NCBI GenBank assembly: GCA_049596815.1
Contig: JBMYLY010000056.1
Span: forward strand, 1 to 8,539
Length of the DNA: 8,539 bases
Origin: UBA724 sp049596815
Lineage (GTDB): Bacteria; Bacteroidota; Bacteroidia; Flavobacteriales; Flavobacteriaceae
Reading direction: 5' to 3'
The notes below the pieces were generated by a model. That model did not search any database, was not told where the DNA came from, and saw only the letters and a list, made by a program, of their open reading frames with translations. Shown one piece after another: positions 1 to 7,218 of the stretch (position 1 is the first letter of the stretch; each line of letters starts with the position of its first letter). The position numbers were made by a program, and so were the translations under genes.

Positions 1-803
1 TCATTATAAAAATACATCAACACCAATCCAACGATAGACAGCAACCAATAGAGCCAAGCATCTTTTAGATAGGTGCCTACTGAACTGTTGGCGCCATAAA
101 GCACAGAGACTTGGTCTTTTAAAGAAGGCCAACTGTGCCAGAACACAAAATAGACCGCAAACGCTACCAATAAGTCTGTCGTCCCAAACAAAAACACAAT
201 GACTGTGGTTTGAAACAACAAATCCACCAAAAGTGTTTTTATGTGTTTTAATGTAAATAGTATGGTTAGCATAAGTAAAACAGAAGCACTTGAAACCAAA
301 ATTTCAAAAAAGTAAACATCCATCGTAAGACCTGAAATTTGATAAACTATCCGGATGACCTCGCTAGTATGTATATAAAAAAGCGTTGCAAACAAAAATA
401 ATCCATACATAAAATAGAATGCCAAAACCTTACTAGACTGTGTAGCAATATGTTTTTGCCATTGTTGTTCGCCAAAGTGATACGCACTAATACCCACAAA
501 AACTGTCAAAGCAAAGACAGGGATTCTATACAACAAAGCGGCAAATAGCGCAACAAAGCATATGTAAACCACAAAACGTTGGCTTGTTGAGCTCAGAAAT
601 CCAAACTTTTTGATGAGTGACAAATCATTGGCTCCATGTAAAATTCCAACGGAAAGAACACCTAAAATAGCTATAAAGGGAATAACATGTCCAATTGGTG
701 CATTACTAACAATGACGCAAAAAACAGTAGCTATTACTCTGTAATCTTTAAATTTTAAGCTGATATTTTGCAATGTTGATAAGTTTTGATTGAAAAAAAT
801 CAT
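1..803 (-). CDS. blh: Brp/Blh-family beta-carotene 15,15'-dioxygenase, 3' end beyond the window
   Basis: Reading leftward from ATG at 803, the frame stays open for 267 codons to the window edge, so the C-terminal end is missing (I expect a few dozen residues). The protein is very hydrophobic with several membrane spans, as in the Brp/Blh integral membrane family, which cleaves beta-carotene into two retinals. Family landmarks visible: GILHGANDL around His56, SAYHFGEQQW around His109, and YFVFWHSWPS around His223. These histidines are the expected non-heme iron ligands. A further ligand histidine that I recall four residues after the HS motif is Ser227 here. The gene is divergent from proteorhodopsin with 64 bp between start codons, a layout known in marine flavobacteria, and would supply its chromophore. 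Family assignment is firm. Activity is inferred. Confidence 0.9.
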   Translation of the reverse strand, partial: MIFFNQNLSTLQNISLKFKDYRVIATVFCVIVSNAPIGHVIPFIAILGVLSVGILHGANDLSLIKKFGFLSSTSQRFVVYICFVALFAALLYRIPVFALTVFVGISAYHFGEQQWQKHIATQSSKVLAFYFMYGLFLFATLFYIHTSEVIRIVYQISGLTMDVYFFEILVSSASVLLMLTILFTLKHIKTLLVDLLFQTTVIVFLFGTTDLLVAFAVYFVFWHSWPSLKDQVSVLYGANSSVGTYLKDAWLYWLLSIVGLVLMYFYN

Positions 804-867
804 TTAAATATAGAGGATTTGTTTAGTTTTTTTATACTTTAGCCTAAACAATAATTTTAAAAGAACT
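804..867. promoter_or_regulatory. Divergent intergenic region between blh and proteorhodopsin
   Basis: These 64 bp must hold the promoters of both divergent genes unless they begin inside the coding regions. The stretch is very AT-rich. No perfect TAnnTTTG box is present. On the plus strand the best partial matches are TAGTTTTT at 824-831 and TACTTTAG at 835-842, neither with a well-spaced TTTG upstream. A-rich sequence, not a Shine-Dalgarno, precedes the rhodopsin ATG, as is usual in Bacteroidota. Shared control of pump and chromophore enzyme is an inference from the layout only. Confidence 0.35.
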
Positions 868-1581
868 ATGACTAATTTATTTTCTATTGTCTCTGACGCA
901 CCAACTGCGGGAGATTTGGTAAGCTTTACTTTCTTTATTGGAACAATGGCGATGATGGCAGCTTCTGCTTTCTTTTTCTTGTCATTGAACCAGTTTGATA
1001 ATAAGTGGAGAACATCCATCTTAGTTTCTGGTTTGATTACGTTCATCGCTGCTGTACATTACTACTACATGCGTGACGCTAATATTTCAGGTGAAGGAAC
1101 TACATTTTTCCGTTATGTGGACTGGATTCTTACAGTTCCCTTAATGTGTGTTGAGTTTTATTTGTTGCTTAAAGTCGCTGGTGCAACTACCAAGTTGCTT
1201 CGTGACCTTATTGTACTTTCTGTTGTCATGCTGGTAACTGGTTATATCGGTGAAGCAGGACTTGGAAATGCTGCAATGTGGGGTCTTTTCTCTGGTTTGG
1301 CTTATTTCGCTATCGTTTACATCATCAAGTTTGGTTCAGCTGCAAAATTGGCCAAGAAAGCAGGAGGTGCGGTAGAGAAAGCACACAACACTCTTTTCTG
1401 GTTTGTATTTGTGGGATGGGCTATCTACCCTATCGGATACATGATTGGAACAGATGGTTGGTATGACGGAATCGATGCTTTGGGATGGAACATGGATGTT
1501 ATCTATAACATCGGTGATGCCGTAAACAAGATCGGTTTTGGTTTGGTAGTATATGCTGCCGCTGTGAAGTCTACTAAATAA
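868..1581 (+). CDS. Proteorhodopsin, light-driven proton pump
   Basis: A 237-residue seven-helix microbial rhodopsin. The helix C motif RYVDWILTVPLMCVEF gives Arg82, the proton acceptor Asp85, Thr89 and the proton donor Glu96: the DTE pattern of outward proton pumps, not the NDQ pattern of sodium pumps. His64 matches the histidine that pairs with the acceptor in proteorhodopsins. Lys221 in helix G (DAVNKIGFG) is the retinal Schiff-base lysine, with Asp217 one turn before it. The spectral-tuning site (105 in the marine reference protein) is Met93, as in green-absorbing flavobacterial proteins. The GYIGEAGL segment is typical of helix E. ATG at 868 is the only sensible start, and no long signal peptide is seen. 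It acts in the inner membrane to make proton-motive force in light. The divergent blh gene would provide retinal. Confidence 0.97.
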   Translation: MTNLFSIVSDAPTAGDLVSFTFFIGTMAMMAASAFFFLSLNQFDNKWRTSILVSGLITFIAAVHYYYMRDANISGEGTTFFRYVDWILTVPLMCVEFYLLLKVAGATTKLLRDLIVLSVVMLVTGYIGEAGLGNAAMWGLFSGLAYFAIVYIIKFGSAAKLAKKAGGAVEKAHNTLFWFVFVGWAIYPIGYMIGTDGWYDGIDALGWNMDVIYNIGDAVNKIGFGLVVYAAAVKSTK

Positions 1582-1613
1582 GGCGCACATCCAACCATAT
1601 TAAGCTAACTATA

Positions 1614-1638
1614 AACCGCCTTCGGGCGGTTTTTTTTT
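1614..1638 (+). terminator. Rho-independent terminator of the proteorhodopsin gene
   Basis: Stem AACCGCC / GGCGGTT with a TTCG tetraloop, followed by nine T (1630-1638). It begins 32 bp after the rhodopsin stop. Read on the other strand the hairpin is followed by only TTTATAG, so it is a strong terminator rightward and at best a weak one for argS. The argS stop codon (complement 1637-1639) lies at the end of the T tract. Confidence 0.93.
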
Positions 1639-3415
1639 ACATCTGTTTTGGACATTCTATTCCCAAAAGTTCCATGCCGGAGTAGATGAGTTCTCCCACT
1701 TTTCGGGCTAAAACAAGTCTGAATTGACGAATGTCTTCGTCTTTGTCGAGAATCACAAGCTGTTGGTAATATGAGTTAAAACGCTTCACCAACTCATACA
1801 CATAATTGGCAATCAGCGCAGGGCTGTATTGAATAGCTGCATGAGCAACTGTTTCGGGATACATCTCTATCCACTTGATTACTTCTTTTTCCTTAGGATG
1901 CAAATCCTCCCCTTTGATAGCAAATACTGAGGTAGCCGCTTCGGCTTTATTCAAAATCGACTGTATGCGTGCATAGGTATACTGAATAAAAGGACCTGTA
2001 TTTCCGTTAAAATCTACGGATGCTTGTGGGTCAAACATGATTCGCTTCACGGGGTCTACTTTTAAAATGTAGTATTTCAACGCACCCATACCCACTTGGT
2101 GATATAAGCGGTCTTTTTCGGAATCCGAAAACCCATCCAACTTGCCTAGCTCTTGCGCCAAGTCGGCGGCAGTTTGTTTCATTTCAACCATCAGAGCATC
2201 GGCATCAACAACGGTACCCTCCCGGCTTTTCATCTTTCCCGAAGGAAGGTCTACCATGCCATAACTCAGATGATGCAGTCGGTGGGCCCAATCATAACCG
2301 AGCTTCTTTAGGATAAGAAACAAGACTTTGAAGTGGTAATCTTGTTCGTTACCCACCGTGTATACCATCCCCGACATATCCGGGTTGTCCTTGAATCGCA
2401 ACAGGGCGGTTCCCAAATCTTGAGTCATATATACGGATGTACCATCGGCGCGAAGGACAATTTTTTCATCAAGACCTTCGTCAGTGAGATCAATCCATAC
2501 AGAGCCATCATCTTTTTTAAAGAAAACTCCTTTTTCTAGCCCAGTAGCGACAATATCTTTCCCCAACAGATAAGTGTCACTCTCGTAGTAATAGGAATCA
2601 AAATCGACTCCTAAATTGTTGTAGGTGTCAGCAAAGCCATCGTACACCCACTGATTCATCATCGACCAAAGGGTGCGGACTTCCGCGTCTCCTGCTTCCC
2701 AGTCACGCAACATTTTTTGGGCTTCCAACATGATGGGCGCTTGGGCTTTGGCCTTGTCAGCATCCAAACCGCTGTCTTGTAGGTCTTGGATTTCTTTTTT
2801 GTATTGCTGATCAAAAGCAACATAGTATTTCCCTACCAATGCGTCGCCTTTGCTGCCTGTGGACTCGGGCGTTTCCCCCTTGCCAAATTGTTGCCAAGCG
2901 ACCATAGACTTACAAATGTGTATGCCTTTGTCGTTGATGATTTGGGTTTTGTGAACTCTGTTGCCTGCGGCCTCTAACAGTTTGGCCACTGAAGCGCCCA
3001 AAAGGTTGTTACGCACATGCCCCAAGTGTAAAGGTTTGTTGGTATTGGGCGAAGAGTACTCTACCAATATTTTCAGACTGTCTGCGGTGGGCTTTTGAAA
3101 CCCAAAGTCAACAACAGCAGCTATCGATTGTAAAAAATCGATATAATAGGTGTTTTGGATGCTTAGATTTAAAAAGCCTTGGACTACATTGTAGTCATCC
3201 ACTTGTTCGACTTCATCTTGAAGGAAAGCTCCCAAGGCATCGGCCAGATCTGTTGGCTTGGCTTTGATATGACGCAGTAGGGGAAAAACAACCACGGTTA
3301 GGTCACCTTCAAATCCTTTTTTGGTAGCTTGAATTTCGACTGCCTCGAGCTGTATTTGGTGTTTTTCATGCGCAAACTTGCGCACGGCCTCTTCGAGTAT
3401 GGATACCAACCGCAT
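1637..3415 (-). CDS. argS: Arginyl-tRNA synthetase
   Basis: A 592-residue class I aminoacyl-tRNA synthetase that attaches arginine to tRNA-Arg in the cytoplasm; the length is normal for the family. Seen in order: an N-terminal ArgRS additional domain (about 1-85); the catalytic domain with SSPNTNKPLHLGH holding the HIGH-type motif HLGH at 130-133; the second signature KMKSREG at 394-400, in the divergent form usual for ArgRS; and a C-terminal DALR-type anticodon-binding domain (about 470-592) ending GIECPKQM, close to the common family ending. The ATG at 3415 gives the expected N-terminus and sits about 13 nt after the predicted transcription start of the -7 box at 3432-3439. It converges on proteorhodopsin and its stop lies in that gene's terminator. 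Arginine is also the likely substrate of the hydrolase pair further right. Confidence 0.98.
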   Translation of the reverse strand: MRLVSILEEAVRKFAHEKHQIQLEAVEIQATKKGFEGDLTVVVFPLLRHIKAKPTDLADALGAFLQDEVEQVDDYNVVQGFLNLSIQNTYYIDFLQSIAAVVDFGFQKPTADSLKILVEYSSPNTNKPLHLGHVRNNLLGASVAKLLEAAGNRVHKTQIINDKGIHICKSMVAWQQFGKGETPESTGSKGDALVGKYYVAFDQQYKKEIQDLQDSGLDADKAKAQAPIMLEAQKMLRDWEAGDAEVRTLWSMMNQWVYDGFADTYNNLGVDFDSYYYESDTYLLGKDIVATGLEKGVFFKKDDGSVWIDLTDEGLDEKIVLRADGTSVYMTQDLGTALLRFKDNPDMSGMVYTVGNEQDYHFKVLFLILKKLGYDWAHRLHHLSYGMVDLPSGKMKSREGTVVDADALMVEMKQTAADLAQELGKLDGFSDSEKDRLYHQVGMGALKYYILKVDPVKRIMFDPQASVDFNGNTGPFIQYTYARIQSILNKAEAATSVFAIKGEDLHPKEKEVIKWIEMYPETVAHAAIQYSPALIANYVYELVKRFNSYYQQLVILDKDEDIRQFRLVLARKVGELIYSGMELLGIECPKQM

Positions 3416-3431
3416 AGGTGTTATTTGTCAG

Positions 3432-3439
3432 CAAATATA
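3432..3439 (-). promoter_or_regulatory. argS promoter, -7 box
   Basis: On the minus strand this reads TATATTTG, a perfect match to the Bacteroidota -7 consensus TAnnTTTG. A TCTG, one mismatch from the -33 TTTG, lies 19 nt upstream (complement 3459-3462), the proper distance. The start of transcription would be near 3428, giving a leader of about 13 nt before the argS ATG. Confidence 0.6.
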
Positions 3440-3471
3440 ACTTGTTTTTAAGACAGTTCAGAGAGATGAAT

Positions 3472-3479
3472 TACCTTTG
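3472..3479 (+). promoter_or_regulatory. Promoter -7 box of the small unknown gene
   Basis: TACCTTTG is a perfect match to TAnnTTTG. No clear TTTG is found 19-21 nt upstream (only TTTA/TTAA-like bases). If used, transcription would start at about 3483-3484, on the ATG at 3484 itself. This argues against the upstream ATGs at 3418 and 3466, which would precede the transcript. Confidence 0.45.
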
Positions 3480-3483
3480 TCTC

Positions 3484-3897
3484 ATGCTATGTAATGTTTC
3501 TTATAACGATCCCAAACTAGAAAAAACCATTGTCGAATTGGTAGGCAAGCCTTTTGGGTTAAAAGAACGCCTGACAATGTCCGGAATTGGGTCGCCAAAA
3601 ATGATTATTAGCCAAGCAAGTGTAGAAATCCAAAACCTATTGGAACTGGACCACAATCAGAATAGCTGCAATGTTGAGCTAAGACCCATGGGGATAATTG
3701 TGCGATTCAGGAGTTTGTTAGAAACCTACGCTTTGGTCATACCCTTCTACAAACTGAATATCTTCAAGGGGAAAGCGACACACTACAGCCTGTTTGGGGA
3801 TGCCCACAAGATCGAAGTTGAGTCCAACGAAAAGGTGCGGAAGTTTTTCTCTAAAATGACCCAACTCAAAGCCGCCCAAGCACAGGGGCCTAATTAA
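3484..3897 (+). CDS. Conserved-looking small protein of unknown function
   Basis: A 137-residue soluble protein starting MLCNVSYNDPKLEK. I chose ATG 3484 because the box TACCTTTG at 3472-3479 lies just before it, and because the first ATG in the frame (3418) is only 2 bp from the argS start on the other strand. The sequence from NDPKLEKTIVELVGKPFGLKE onward looks real: mixed alpha/beta, no signal peptide, no membrane span. Marked stretches are SGIGSPKMIIS, LDHNQNSCNVELRP and FRSLLETYALVIPFYKLN. It resembles an uncharacterised protein I associate with flavobacteria, but I cannot name a family or a function. Its 3' end overlaps that of the convergent ctlX-like gene by 8 bp, with no terminator between them. 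Confidence 0.75.
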   Translation: MLCNVSYNDPKLEKTIVELVGKPFGLKERLTMSGIGSPKMIISQASVEIQNLLELDHNQNSCNVELRPMGIIVRFRSLLETYALVIPFYKLNIFKGKATHYSLFGDAHKIEVESNEKVRKFFSKMTQLKAAQAQGPN

Positions 3898-4819
3898 AGA
3901 CTGCAGCCATCATACAGCGGGCACTGCCGCCACCCAAACTTTCGATGGTCTCTAAAGCGCTATGCAACAGGGTCACATACTGCTCAAGTTGTTGAATTTG
4001 CACGGTTGTCAAACTCTCATAAGCCGATTTGCTCATCACCACAAATCGTTTGCCGTCAGTATTGCATACCTCCATCATGTTTCCCGCAAAGGCATGCACC
4101 TGAACCTCCGATATGGCAATAACCTCCTTGCCGTCATCTTGGAGCGATTGAAGAAGCATTTCACGTTCTGCAGCATGATCAACGGTGTCAAGGCATACCA
4201 CAGCAAAATCTGTACCCACACACATCATCACATTGGTGTGATAGATGGGCATGCGTTGGTTTTGATAAGATTGATAGGCATGGATAACCACTGCCTCATA
4301 CCCCATACGCTCACAAAACAGCTCTACCAACTCCCTATGACAACGTTCTGACAAAGCGCAGTAGGCTTTTTTGTGAATGCGATCCAAGACCATACTGCCG
4401 GTGCCTTCCAAAAACAAACCCTTTGAGGCATAGTCCGAAAAATCATGCGTAACGGCCATCTCAAAACCTTGACTTTCCAACATCTGCAGGGGCGCAGATC
4501 GAATTTCCAAACGCCTGTTTGGCGCAAACATGGGATAAATAATGCGCGTGTTGGGATGATGAAAAGAAACCCAGTTGTTGGGGAAAACCGCGTCGGGTGT
4601 GTCCGAATCGGCTTCGTCTTGCCAAACAGACACCTGAACGCCAGCAGCACGCAAAACCGACACCAGATCGTCGAACTCCGCTTGTGCTTTTCGTGTGGTC
4701 GTTGCGGTGTTTTCTAGGCTCGTTTGTTGAAAGTAGTTGTTGGTTGCAGTCTGTGGGTTTCCATAAAACACCGATGGACGTACCATAAAAATATGAGATG
4801 TAGATTGTGCAGCACTCAT
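3890..4819 (-). CDS. ctlX: CtlX-like citrulline hydrolase (amidinotransferase / arginine deiminase superfamily)
   Basis: A 309-residue member of the guanidino-modifying superfamily, closest in pattern to the family annotated as citrulline utilization hydrolase CtlX, which is thought to turn citrulline into ornithine, CO2 and ammonia. Seen: FPNNWVSFH at 79-87, LEGTGSMVLDR at 137-147, YHTNVMM at 193-199 with the catalytic-type His194, and GGGSARCMM at 296-304 with the nucleophile Cys302. The frame is open 35 codons further upstream, but ATG 4819 is chosen: it overlaps the previous gene's stop as ATGA, the mark of translational coupling, and the upstream codons overlap that gene and give a low-complexity serine run. 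Third gene of a probable gltA operon. Superfamily firm, exact substrate not provable here. Confidence 0.88.
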   Translation of the reverse strand: MSAAQSTSHIFMVRPSVFYGNPQTATNNYFQQTSLENTATTTRKAQAEFDDLVSVLRAAGVQVSVWQDEADSDTPDAVFPNNWVSFHHPNTRIIYPMFAPNRRLEIRSAPLQMLESQGFEMAVTHDFSDYASKGLFLEGTGSMVLDRIHKKAYCALSERCHRELVELFCERMGYEAVVIHAYQSYQNQRMPIYHTNVMMCVGTDFAVVCLDTVDHAAEREMLLQSLQDDGKEVIAISEVQVHAFAGNMMEVCNTDGKRFVVMSKSAYESLTTVQIQQLEQYVTLLHSALETIESLGGGSARCMMAAVFN

Positions 4820-5733
4820 AGTTTTCGGACTAAAGGAAGTGTGGTACAACGAAACAAACCACCCTGTTTGGACACTTCGTGATAGGCTACTGGAACTACT
4901 TGAATGCCGTTGACCGATAACCATTGGTTGAGCTTAGTAAAACTCGGGTCAGAAATCACCAAATCGGGACCTATGGAAAGTACGTTGGCATGCATTTCAT
5001 ACAGACCCTCGGCATCTATGAGAAAAAGGTTTTCATGGCCAAAAAATTGTTGAAGCCATTGAAAATCCTTATTGTTTACAAAACCTTGTGGATACACAAT
5101 CGCCTTGTCCTTTCCAACGGGCTGAAAGCAGCAATCCAAATGCAGTACATTGGTGTAAACATCTGTACTAGATTTGACCAGCTCCAACCCTATGACTTTT
5201 TTGTTCGGGAAAAAATTTTGCAAAAATGTCACTGCCGATATGTTGGTGCGTGCGGTTATCATGTCGGGATAATCTGCTTGGTCGTAGTATCCCACAAACA
5301 CATGGTCGCCATGCACAATCACATCGCCACCCTCTATGTGAACCTCCTCGGGGCAGTACACAACTTGGGTGGTTGGAATCTGGCTGATGATGTGCTGAAT
5401 GGCTTGCATCTCCTCTTCACGTGCCGGTAGGATGTTGGACATAAAGAAGTGGTCATCAATCACAAAACCCATGTCACGTGCAAAAATCTGGTTGCAACCT
5501 ACTACGAGTTCGGGTCGAAGCACCTTGACACCATGACTTTCCAAGGCATATCGCATGGCATCGAGCTGGGCAACCAATTCTTTATCTTCGGGATAAGTCC
5601 CTGCCAATATATGTTGACGTGATTTTAGGTCGTAAGCGGCTTGTGACAAGGGCGTGGGCCCGCTATGGTCTGCTCTACCCAATACTACCCATTCCAATGC
5701 ATTCGTTTCATTATGGACGCCTACACGGAACAC
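4816..5733 (-). CDS. Dimethylargininase / arginine deiminase-like hydrolase
   Basis: A 305-residue protein of the amidinotransferase/ADI/DDAH fold. These enzymes attack the guanidino carbon of arginine or methylarginine through a cysteine. Seen: FARDMGFVIDD at 84-94, IEGGDVIVHGD at 133-143, NVLHLDCCF at 195-203 with the catalytic-type His198, and a C-terminal GGLFRCTTLPL at 291-301 with the nucleophile Cys296. It starts at GTG 5733: the gltA stop lies 9 bp upstream in the other frame, an in-frame TAG lies at complement 5743-5745, and the first in-frame ATG is codon 60, inside the conserved fold. No signal peptide, so cytoplasmic. It ends in an ATGA overlap with the ctlX-like gene. It could make citrulline for that enzyme; a transfer (amidinotransferase) reaction cannot be excluded. 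Confidence 0.85.
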   Translation of the reverse strand: MFRVGVHNETNALEWVVLGRADHSGPTPLSQAAYDLKSRQHILAGTYPEDKELVAQLDAMRYALESHGVKVLRPELVVGCNQIFARDMGFVIDDHFFMSNILPAREEEMQAIQHIISQIPTTQVVYCPEEVHIEGGDVIVHGDHVFVGYYDQADYPDMITARTNISAVTFLQNFFPNKKVIGLELVKSSTDVYTNVLHLDCCFQPVGKDKAIVYPQGFVNNKDFQWLQQFFGHENLFLIDAEGLYEMHANVLSIGPDLVISDPSFTKLNQWLSVNGIQVVPVAYHEVSKQGGLFRCTTLPLVRKL

Positions 5734-5742
5734 AGCAAAAGA

Positions 5743-7026
5743 CTATCTTTTGTCCATGGAGACAAAAGCACGCTCATTGTGCCCCACATAGATCTGTCTG
5801 GGTCGCCCTATGGGCTCTTTGCATGTACGCATCTCTCGCCACTGGGCAATCCAACCAGGGAGTCGGCCCAAGGCAAACATAACGGTAAACATTTCGGTGG
5901 GAATACCCATTGCTCTGTAAATGATACCGGAGTAAAAATCTACATTGGGATACAACTTACGATCCGCGAAGTAGGAATCGTTAAGCGCTTCTTGCTCTAA
6001 ACTTTTGGCAATATCCAAGACAGGATCTACCACACCCAAATCTCCCAATACTTCGTCGGCTGTTTTTTTGATGATCCTGGCGCGTGGGTCAAAGTTCTTA
6101 TATACCCTGTGGCCAAAGCCCATCAGCCTGAAAGGATCGGTTTTGTCTTTGGCTTTGTCTAAGTATTTTTTGGTGTCTCCTCCATCTTGTTTGATGGCCT
6201 CCAGCATTTCGACCACGGCTTGGTTGGCGCCACCATGTAGCGGGCCCCAGAGTGCAGAAATTCCCGCAGCGACAGAGGCAAATAAGCCGGCATGTGACGA
6301 GCCGACAATACGCACCGTCGAGGTAGAACAGTTTTGCTCGTGATCGGCATGTAGTATTAACAGCTTGGTAAGCGCATCGTCCACAATCGGATTGGCTACA
6401 TATTCTTTGTTGGGTTTACGGAACATCATCCGCGCAATGTTTTCTACATACCCCAAAGCGTAATCCCCATATTTGAGGGGAAGCCCCATTCTTTTGCGAT
6501 ACACCCAAGATACCAATATGGGCAACTTGGCCATAATACGCACAATGGCGTTGTACATCTGCTCGTTAGAGTCAATGTCCACAGAGGAAGGGTTAAAAGC
6601 CGTCAAGGCAGAGGTCAAAGACGACAATACCCCCATGGGATGGGCGCTCTTTGGAAAACTTTCCAATATTTTTTTAAGGTCCTCGTCTATATAAGATTCT
6701 TCTTTGATATCGGTCAAGAAAGCATCGTGTTGCTCCTGAGTGGGAAGCTCACCAAAGATGAGTAAATAAGCTACTTCCAAAAAATTGGCTTTTTCGGCTA
6801 ACTCGTCTATAGAATATCCACGGTAGCGTAAGATTCCTTTTTCACCATCCAAAAAAGTAATGCTACTCTCGCACGAACCGGTGTTTTTAAAACCGGGGTC
6901 TAGGGTGATGAGTTGGGTTGCAGCACGTAGTTTTTTGATGTCAACCGCGCACTCCCCTTCCGAACCCTCAATAAGCGGAAGGTCAAAAGAAGTGCCGTTG
7001 TAGTGAATCGAAGCCTGTTTGGACAT
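5743..7026 (-). CDS. gltA: Citrate synthase
   Basis: A 427-residue type II bacterial citrate synthase: acetyl-CoA plus oxaloacetate to citrate, entry to the TCA cycle, cytoplasmic. The catalytic triad is intact: His264 in WGPLHGGANQA, His306 in GFGHRVYKNFDPRA and Asp363 in NVDFYSGIIYRAMGI. Also present are LHADHEQNCSTSTVR around 225-239 and an N-terminal extension domain (about 1-60) as in the hexameric, NADH-controlled enzymes of Gram-negative bacteria. Whether this one is NADH-sensitive cannot be read here. ATG 7026 follows a good -7 box by about 18 nt. The next gene starts 9 nt after its stop, so gltA heads a three-gene operon with the two guanidino hydrolases. Confidence 0.98.
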   Translation of the reverse strand: MSKQASIHYNGTSFDLPLIEGSEGECAVDIKKLRAATQLITLDPGFKNTGSCESSITFLDGEKGILRYRGYSIDELAEKANFLEVAYLLIFGELPTQEQHDAFLTDIKEESYIDEDLKKILESFPKSAHPMGVLSSLTSALTAFNPSSVDIDSNEQMYNAIVRIMAKLPILVSWVYRKRMGLPLKYGDYALGYVENIARMMFRKPNKEYVANPIVDDALTKLLILHADHEQNCSTSTVRIVGSSHAGLFASVAAGISALWGPLHGGANQAVVEMLEAIKQDGGDTKKYLDKAKDKTDPFRLMGFGHRVYKNFDPRARIIKKTADEVLGDLGVVDPVLDIAKSLEQEALNDSYFADRKLYPNVDFYSGIIYRAMGIPTEMFTVMFALGRLPGWIAQWREMRTCKEPIGRPRQIYVGHNERAFVSMDKR

Positions 7027-7043
7027 GTTGAGGTTTTGTTGTA

Positions 7044-7051
7044 CAAAAATA
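7044..7051 (-). promoter_or_regulatory. gltA operon promoter, -7 box
   Basis: The minus strand reads TATTTTTG, a perfect TAnnTTTG match. A TTCG (one mismatch from TTTG) stands 20 nt upstream. Transcription would begin near 7040, about 14 nt before the gltA ATG. Confidence 0.55.
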
Positions 7052-7108
7052 CAACACGATTGCCGAATTAACGAATGAAAAGCAAAAGATTCTGACAGGC
7101 AGTAATGA

Positions 7109-7150
7109 GGTGGTTATTGGTGAATGGTTGTTGGTGAATCGTTATTAGGA
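7109..7150. repeat. Degenerate TTGGTGAAT/TTATTGG short repeat tract
   Basis: The plus strand has imperfect tandem copies of a GTTATTGGTGAATG-like unit: TTATTGGTGAATGG, TTGTTGGTGAATCG, then TTATTAGG. Low-complexity tracts of this TTGGT type are common between genes in Bacteroidota. The first 19 bp (7109-7127) recur in inverted orientation at 8478-8496 with 17 of 19 identical, on the far side of the SusC/SusD remnant. No coding function is seen. Confidence 0.5.
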
Positions 7151-7171
7151 AACAGACTATTAGGTAAAAGC

Positions 7172-7200
7172 AAAAAAAACCCCGCCGAAGCGGGGTTTTT
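7172..7200 (-). terminator. Rho-independent terminator after the SusD remnant
   Basis: On the minus strand: AAAAA, stem CCCCGC, loop TTCG, stem GCGGGG, then eight T. It lies 18 bp beyond the SusD-like stop codon. Because A and T runs flank both sides, it could also work rightward with five T, but no rightward gene ends here. Confidence 0.92.
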
Positions 7201-7218
7201 GGAATCTCCTTTTCAATG

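Noticed and set aside
804..1046. Leftward open frame of 80 codons across the rhodopsin start
   Set aside because: It is antisense to proteorhodopsin, has lysine-rich low-complexity sequence, and would end exactly where blh begins. The rhodopsin frame explains the region.
3418..3483. Upstream ATGs (3418 and 3466) as start of the small unknown gene
   Set aside because: They give a non-conserved-looking extension. 3418 leaves only 2 bp to the argS start, and both lie ahead of the perfect -7 box.
4820..4924. Longer start of the ctlX-like gene at 4924
   Set aside because: The extra 35 residues overlap the previous gene, contain a run of six serines and match no family feature. The ATGA-coupled start at 4819 fits better.
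5619..6000. Rightward open frames of 87 and 111 codons over the gltA 3' end
   Set aside because: They are antisense to gltA and its downstream neighbour, both of which have intact catalytic motifs. These are shadows.
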